From Kondoa malvinella (lineage: Eukaryota > Basidiomycota > Agaricostilbomycetes > Agaricostilbales > Kondoaceae), in NCBI GenBank assembly GCA_039545315.1, contig BCIM01000002.1, positions 399,369 through 463,368 on the forward strand: 64,000 nucleotides of DNA, written 5' to 3'. The position numbers and the translations under genes were made by a program. The notes under the pieces are model-generated. The model had not been told where the DNA came from, ran no database searches, and saw nothing but the letters and a program-made list of their open reading frames with translations. Shown here one piece after another: positions 57,413 to 64,000 of this stretch (the first letter of the stretch is position 1; the number at the start of each line of letters is the position of its first letter).

Positions 57413-60400
57413 ATGGCTGATACCCATGGCCTGTTTGCGTATACCACGGTCACGGCAGCCTACGACACATTCACACCTCGCAATGCTCAAGTCGTGGTGA
57501 TACCTTCAGATTCGGCAGACGAGTCGTTTGCTTCCCACGCGGCTTTGGATGCTTCAAGAGCTGCACTGGAGCCAGCCCATGCTTCTGAAGTAGAGACGCT
57601 CTTCTTTCCTGCCCCAACGCGTGGTTTTGTGATTGCAAGAATTATCGATAATGCTCGAAAATTGTCCTTGCAGTGGTCTGCTATGTCAAGACCTGGCCCG
57701 GATGACATGGACGAAGACTATGCAGACTCAAGAAACCCTTATGAAACGCTCGACTCGGAAACGGATCACCCTGCTGTTCACTTCTTGTTTCCTGATCGAA
57801 TAGTCCCTCACGTCGTCCTTTCGCAAGATTCGCATACTTCTTCGCTCTTCGTCGTGGTACTCACTGAAGCTGGTGTGCTCTATCGACTCACGTTCCCTGC
57901 GCCGGATCTGTTCTATGCGAATCAACTCCCGCAAGATTTCGTCCAGCAATATCAAGTCAGAAACTTGCATGAAGCAGGAAGAGCACCTGTTATCCTTCAC
58001 TCTTTGGATAGCGATAGTGTCCTTATCGCTACTACCGATGGAACGTTGGTCAAATGTAGTCAGGATAGAATTCAGCAGATACAGGACAGGGCGCAATTGC
58101 ATGCAGGTCAGTGGAGATTACGGTTTTGAGACAGCTATTCCTGAGAAGCTGATCTAATCTAACAGACGAGTGGAATGAATCAATCCTATCAACAAGCTCA
58201 AAGTGGTCACTCACATCATGGGCTCATCGACCCCACGCACAGACGCCAACCACATCAAGCTTTAGCACGTCTTCACCCGCACAAACCATATCGCTCGCCT
58301 CCTTGACCAACAGAAGAGGTATACTCGATACCGCCTTTTCCATCTCCCGCGACAAAAAGCTGCGCATCTGGTCATTAACTGAAGACCGTCTCATCAACAC
58401 CTTCAACCTCGATCAAATCATGCCTACTTCCACCGCACTCGACTTTCCAGACTCTTCAGAACCACAACAAACACTCTTCGAAGCCATCCCTCGTCCTCTC
58501 ATCCGCGTCGTACTATCAACAGACCTCGAATCAGACTTTGCAGCTTTCCTCATTCTCTTCAACCCTTCTCCACTAGCTAGAAGATTCTACATCTACGGTA
58601 TTCAACTCGACGATTCTGGATCAGTCAAGACACTCATGCCGCTCGGCGAACAACCCCTACCAGATGAATACCGCCTAGCCGATTTACGTGATTTCCAAGT
58701 CGTTCAAGTCAACCCTCGCGCACCTTCTACTTCATTACCGCTAGAAGAACGATCATGGACTTTATGGGCGTTGTGGGACGAAGCAGGAAGTGAGAAGGTC
58801 ACTTTTGTTGATTTACCTCCTTTGCGAGGTGAAGCGCCCAGAGTCGAGGGTTGGACTCCTTTGATCAAGCCGAACGCGGACGGTCCAGCACAATGGACTA
58901 CAGAATATTTCGATGAACAGCTGGCGAGTGTGCAAGATGGCAAAGATTTGGCTGAAGTGTTTATGGAGCATGTGTTTCATCCTGGGCGGTATTCGATCGG
59001 GACGCTAGAGTATGCGCTCAAGAGTTATACGAATGCCTTGTTGAGGGAAGTGGATCAACCTGTTGCGATTTTGCAAGAGTATGAAACGGTTCAGGAAAAG
59101 ATTGCAGCTGTTGTGGGATGTTCGGTCCGGTTGGAGAAGAGTCAAGAGACTGGCGCGCCGCTTTATGACGAATTTCACAAAGCGATCAGAAGCGAATGGT
59201 TGCGGTTCACCGCTATGTGCAACAGTTCTGCTCAAGCTGCCATGCTCCCTCTTTGTCTTGTGGCCGACGAAGTGCAGCAACTCGTCATGATACATACGAG
59301 GGACAGCATCGTCTTGCCTATTGCTCAAGATGGCACACCAAACCTTCGTCACCTTTTGACAGAGCCGAACGAAGCACTGGCGAAAGTATCGGAATCGATG
59401 TTGGAGAAGTCGTATCCTGCTCTCGCATCTCTGGCAACGCGCAGCAGCATTATTCATACAGCGCAACTTGGGCACGCTATACTCGCTTCAATACCCTTCG
59501 ACGCTTTGGCCTACTACGAACAGGAAGTCCTGGCACTGTTCAGAAAGCCTATCACTAAATCCATGGAAGACTTGATTGGTGAAATCAACGAAAGTTTCCT
59601 CTTGCCTCACATTGAAGATCACCAAGAAGAACTCTCGCATCAATGTCGCACGATAGCAAACCTCCCTGAAGCTCTTCAAGCCTACGTGAATCTTCTTGGC
59701 TCGCCTTTCAACATGGTCGAGTCGGAAGAGACTGCCACTGACTTACCCAGCGCTCTGTCTGCTGCCCTGTTGGCCAATGCGACGGCCCAAATATTGGAAG
59801 AACGCCTAGCTCTAGCTTTCGAGCTGCTCGCTTTCCTCTCTGTGCTCTACCATCTACAAGCGGTGCCGGTACCTGGTGTACTCAAGCTCTTCAGTCAGAC
59901 AATAAGCTGTCTACATGCTTTGTCGGTATTACAATGGACTGCTCATTGCTCGCAAACCGCTGTTCCACCCCAAAATTCCGACTCGAGCAGCGATATGCTA
60001 CTACAAAAATTCGACCACATGCGAATGGCGAACTCTTCAAACAATTCTCAAATACCTTCATTCTCTCTTTTGCACAACCTCTTCCGCCTCATGCCATACA
60101 CACCACTTATTCGCTCAAACCTCACAGCAATCAGAGCTCTTCCCGACGCAATAGGTGGATTCCTAATGTCAACTGGCCTTATCACGAACAAGCATCTCCT
60201 CAGCACCCAGTCAGCAGATGTGCTCTTCCTGTATCAACTGTTGCAAGCTGGCTTACCTGAGGCCGCCTTGTCGCTGGCCGAAATGTTGCCCTCCAATCCT
60301 GCCTTGATGTTCCTCTTGGGCTCGATATATCTGGACCTGGGTCGGATTGGGGACGCGAAAGACGCTTTCGACTCTGCTTCCTCTGCTCTAGGTGAGCGGA

Positions 60401-62234
60401 ATATTCTTATTGCGCACTGCTTCTGGCCGCTGACGCACGCGGGAATCATAGATGATGATGAGGAGATGACATTGCTGCCGTCAGAAGCCCGAACGCCAGA
60501 AAAATACTACTACCACGTAGCCGAACTGTTCTACCAGCAAGCTGCCGATTCCGAGACTCTGCACTTCTGCTGTCTTAGCAAAAGTCATTTCTCAAGCGAA
60601 ACAGATCAAGGCTTCAAGCGCGAAGTAACACATCGAGCGTTCCAAAGCGCAGTCAAGCTCGCTCTTTTCGAGCGTGCTTATTCCATCTTGATAGCCTTGC
60701 CAACATCAGAACTGTATGTAGCTGTTCTTTGCCGGTTGAACACAGCTAACCATTACATTAGCCAAAACGACTGCCTGCGCACGCTAATTTCCCATATGAG
60801 TGAAGCTGGCCAAGTCGACCTTCTCTTACGACTGCCGTTTATCGGCCTGCGAAATGAACTCGAAAGCCAGCTGGAGTTCAGAAGCCGGAACGAAGACCCT
60901 CGATCTCCGCTGTGCTTTGCCAAATTCCTTTACTCTTACTATTTGTCCCGAAGTGACTATCGTAAAGGTGATTCCAGCCTGTTTGCTCCTTCCCGTTGCT
61001 GAGCATCCATTGTATTAGCCGCTGGAGCAATGTACCTGCACGCACGACGTCTGGCAGAGGTTGCGTCTCGCTCGGAAGATGCATCAGACCTCGTCCGTCA
61101 GCAATGTCAGGCATATCTGGTAGCTATCAATACGCTATCTCTCGTCGAGGCACAACACGCTTGGATTACTGCAATGCCTTCGTCGTCCCGAGTGAGTAGA
61201 ATCGTAGCCTGGTGTCGTTACTTTGCTGATTGGTCAACAGCGGAAAAGGCGGAAGACTCAGTCCTATATTCCAGCAGAGGAGTTTGCAGCAGATTGCCCT
61301 GACTCTCTCATCGTCGATCTAGAAGACATCAGACAAGAATACAACCTGTGTCTGGCGAAGCTCGTCCTGGCCAATGACTTTCCCCAGCTGCGGCATAGCA
61401 GTACGTTACATTGTGTTGAGTCGCTGTTATACGTGCTGATGTCAATTTAGCGGCTGAACTAGATCGAGAATCTGCAGTATCTCTCTATTCTCAAACCGGA
61501 CGTATCGACAAAGCTCTGGCAGCGGCGGAAGTGCTCAACGTGAACATGGACTCCATTTTCCAAAACCTGACCTCGAAATGCATACAAATGAGTAAACCTG
61601 GAGCGCAGCATTCGTAAGCCTGTCGCTTCAAATTATGAATGCGTACTGACAGCTGTGAAAAGCGACGCCGCCTCGAGCATGCTCTTTGTAGAGTCTGATG
61701 CAACCTCATGGGAAGGCACACCGGCAATGAATGCGTGGCATCTGCTACGTGTGTACTTGGAACGTTACGACAAGAACGACATCTATCGCGAGAAAGTTCT
61801 GGATCGACTCCTAAAAGAAGCACCAGACTCGAAGCTACCTAGCTGGCTCTTGTCTGCCTTCATAGTGCGTCGTGTCCCAACGACTTTATCGTATTGGCTG
61901 AACTCCCGTGCTAGGAAAAGAGACCGGATCTGCTCATCCGAAAAACCTTGCGTGTTGGTCTGATAGACGAGTCGTTACGTCAGGCCGTAGCTCTGGTGAA
62001 GATTTTACGTTCTCAACCTCATCTGTGTGACTTGGCTGACCGACTTATCAGGTCCCCAAACCAACTGCGCAGGCAAGGACGGCGAGCTGTCTGCCGTGGG
62101 CGCTGTTTGATGAGCTGCTTGTTCTCCAAGGCGATGAGGTCGTAAAAGACTTACAAGAGCAGCTGAGAAAGGGGATCAATGATCGGCTAAAAGGACTTGA
62201 GGCAATCTCTAATCGCATGTTAAGTTCCAGGTGA
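57413..62234 (+). CDS. NUP160: Nucleoporin Nup160/Nup120
   Basis: Large gene starting MADTHGLFAYTTVTAAYDTF. The N-terminal beta-propeller shows HFLFPDRIVPHVVLSQDSHT, VVLTEAGVLYRLTFPAPDLF, LIATTDGTLVKCSQD, AFSISRDKKLRIWSLTEDRL and NTFNLDQIMP. The remainder is a long alpha-solenoid (AEVFMEHVFHPGRYSIGTLE, LFYQQAADSETLHFCCL, GQVDLLLRLPFIGLRNELES), and later exons run to LKGLEAISNRMLSSR. The segment LITNKHLLSTQSADVLFLYQ lies in the middle. Nup160/Nup120 is a scaffold subunit of the Y complex (Nup84/Nup107-160) of the nuclear pore. One exon of 2.7 kb (58303-61002) carries most of it, and short exons follow. Assignment rests on layout and the propeller-to-helix order. Confidence 0.8.
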
Positions 62235-62592
62235 ATGAATTGCACAGCTCAGAATCATATGGCTACATTGAATCGGACTACTGTGACTATGTACATTGCT
62301 TTTCAAACGATTCTTATTCATAGTCTCTGGCGCCCAAAGCCTATCATACAGTCTGTTCGCTACCTTTTGCTCTCTCAGAATACTGGAGCGCTCCAGCTGT
62401 TTGTACACAGGTTGATGGATACGTCGTGTCAGACGGGAGATAGTGTCCGTCCTGAGGCCGACCATATACGTTGGCTGGGAAAGCAATCAGTGAATTACAA
62501 ACAGCATATAGAAGCAACACACAATAGTACCAGACTTCAGATCTGTAATGAGACGATCAATTTGATACCGACTATTAGAAGAGGAGGATAGC
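62235..62592. other. Intergenic stretch between convergent genes
   Basis: 3' flanks of Nup160 and RNase T2. The plus-strand frame 62235-62591 has no motif and is probably chance. Confidence 0.4.
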
Positions 62593-63755
62593 TTACACAT
62601 AAATTCTGCCATCATCATCGCTACCTTTTCCAGCTTCTGTCTCGTTGTAGCTTGGCCCGGAGCAACCGATCTAGAGCGACACTTTAGATGCAAAGACACG
62701 AACGATATTTTGACACCCACATGGGGTAGGGCACCGAACCGGTCTGTCAGCGTCTTCTCGAAGTCGGACAGCGAGTAGCCTGTTGAGTTAGACTGCCAAT
62801 CGTGCTCAGTGATTTCCGTGAAGATAAAGGTTCTGGCTTACTGGCTTGTAGCCTGCTTCTGCGAGCCAGTCATAGGTAGGCAATTGCTTGTGACGTTCGA
62901 CAGTGGTAGTCGCGTAATCGACAGTGCCTTCCCGTGCAACATACTTGGGACCATAGCACTGATCTTGGAAGGTAGAGAAACAGGTTGCGTGTTTACTTTC
63001 AACCAATAAGAAGTCGGTACAACTGCTCGCTCGATTGACTACGAACCTGTATTCGTGGGCCCAGAGGACCCAATTAGGCTGGTTTCTGGCTACCCAGTGG
63101 CTACAAAGTGCTTTACTTTAGCTTACTATGCATTGGACAGAGGACTCACTCGTTCATGTATTTGATAAGGTCAAGATTACCGAAGCTCGCGAGAATGTCG
63201 TCAAACTGCTCGCCTGTCCAAGGAGAAGCAGTCATATTGGTAGTTCCATACGGAGTGCTTGGATCTGGGTCGGGGTCGAATTGCTGAGAGAAGAACATCG
63301 TGAGACCAGCTCCCAGCTGAGCGCAGCCAGACAAACCTTGGACAGATCACACCACTGTGTGTAGGAGCCATCGCAATAATCTGGCCAAAGACCCTGTATT
63401 GGACTCTCAGCAACCGAGCGAAGCGGGAGAACAGGACTAACGTGAATGCCCCAATGCTCCTTCGGAAGCAACTGGCCTTCACTTTCTAAGTTCGTATAGA
63501 TGGTCCAGAATTGGGTGAGGAGAACAAGAGGACCTGTCGGAACCATCAATATCAGATGCAAGCTGTTGAGAGCTACCTACCGAAAGTCTCAGTGCAACAA
63601 CTGTCCAAGCTGGGATTCAAGGTGAGGTTCGCTTGAGGTGTGCAAGATAGAGGAGGATTCTGATACAGAGCACAAGTGTGGTTGTACGCCGATTGATCAG
63701 GGTAGATCTCGGCTGCAGCTAGACCTATTGCCGCCAACAAGAACAAAGAGAGCAT
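62593..63755 (-). CDS. Secreted ribonuclease T2
   Basis: It starts MLSLFLLAAIGLAAAEIYPD, a signal peptide. Both catalytic boxes are present: CAS-I in KEHWGIHGLWPDYCDGSY and CAS-II in WAHEYSKHATCFSTFQDQC. Conserved Cys pairs are visible (CALYQNPPLSCTPQ, DSCCTETFG, QWCDLSRQFD), as is WTIYTNLESEGQL. Introns of about 50 nt separate at least six exons, and the last ones read KPSNSTGYSLSDFEKTL, then IGCSGPSYNETEAGKG, with the stop at 62593. RNase T2 enzymes cut single-stranded RNA via 2',3'-cyclic phosphates and act outside the cell or in the vacuole. Nothing essential is missing. Confidence 0.93.
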
Positions 63756-64000
63756 GGTCCAGATTGGTAATGGTACGAGAGGAAGAAAGAGCGGCGTTTG
63801 GATAAAGCAAGATTTTGCACTAAGATAAGAACGTGTGTCATGCACGCTAAGGCTCACGTTCGCCCTACGCGTAAAAGTGCCAAGACAAAACGCGTTGATT
63901 CGCGTATAACAGCCAGGAAGCGAATAAGAAGACAGGCAGGTAAGGTGGTGATGATACGCAAGCAGAAGGTATACCTACTCCACAAGTAATCAGCGAAATA

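Noticed and set aside
62235..62591. 118-codon plus-strand frame after Nup160
   Set aside because: Begins right at the Nup160 stop region, lacks splice or family support and overlaps the RNase T2 3' flank.

Overview
The window is nuclear DNA of a filamentous-type or yeast-like fungus, most probably a basidiomycete. Nearly every gene is broken by short GT-AG introns of about 45-60 nt, genes lie close together on both strands without operons, and the protein set is typically fungal: Het-C, peroxin 12, a STRIPAK Far11/STRIP subunit, a GPI-anchored phospholipase B, secreted RNase T2, 8-cysteine GPI proteins and a Tnp2-type (CACTA) transposase remnant. I cannot name the species. Exon structures were worked out by hand from reading frames, splice signals and family motifs, so the outer gene boundaries are safer than every internal junction.

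Layout. 0.1-8.2 kb holds conserved genes: Het-C, PEX12, a GNAT/SSAT-like acetyltransferase and eIF3 subunit L. 8.2-25.2 kb is an accessory, repeat-rich block. It contains two dispersed-repeat copies (R1 and R2). R1 is interrupted by a segment of about 4.1 kb that carries a perfect 49-bp inverted repeat, a decayed Tnp2 transposase and an F-box-like gene. It also contains two large same-strand paralogues (here 'gene A' and 'gene B') of a family I do not recognise. 25.8-34.6 kb returns to conserved genes: the complex I 24-kDa subunit, a Rieske-DUF455 fusion, a lipase-like GPI protein with no nucleophile serine, and UBP14/USP5. 34.7-47.9 kb is a run of minus-strand cell-surface genes: a receptor-like Cys-rich type I membrane protein, two related 8-cysteine GPI proteins, a Ser-rich coiled-coil protein and phospholipase B. 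48.9-63.8 kb contains a probable Utp8/NOL11-like nucleolar protein, Far11/STRIP, METTL5, nucleoporin Nup160/Nup120 and RNase T2.

The most unusual material is the 15.8-25.2 kb pair of paralogous proteins. They are built from a repeated helical module of about 150-200 residues and end in low-complexity basic or Pro-rich tails. Gene A is bracketed by direct copies of the same dispersed repeat, and the nested transposon lies just downstream of it. Other points worth a second look are a 12-nt microexon encoding the catalytic heart of METTL5, a Ser-to-Gly change in the lipase nucleophile elbow, a likely GC-AG intron plus a phase conflict in the acetyltransferase gene, and a 65-bp divergent promoter shared by METTL5 and Nup160.
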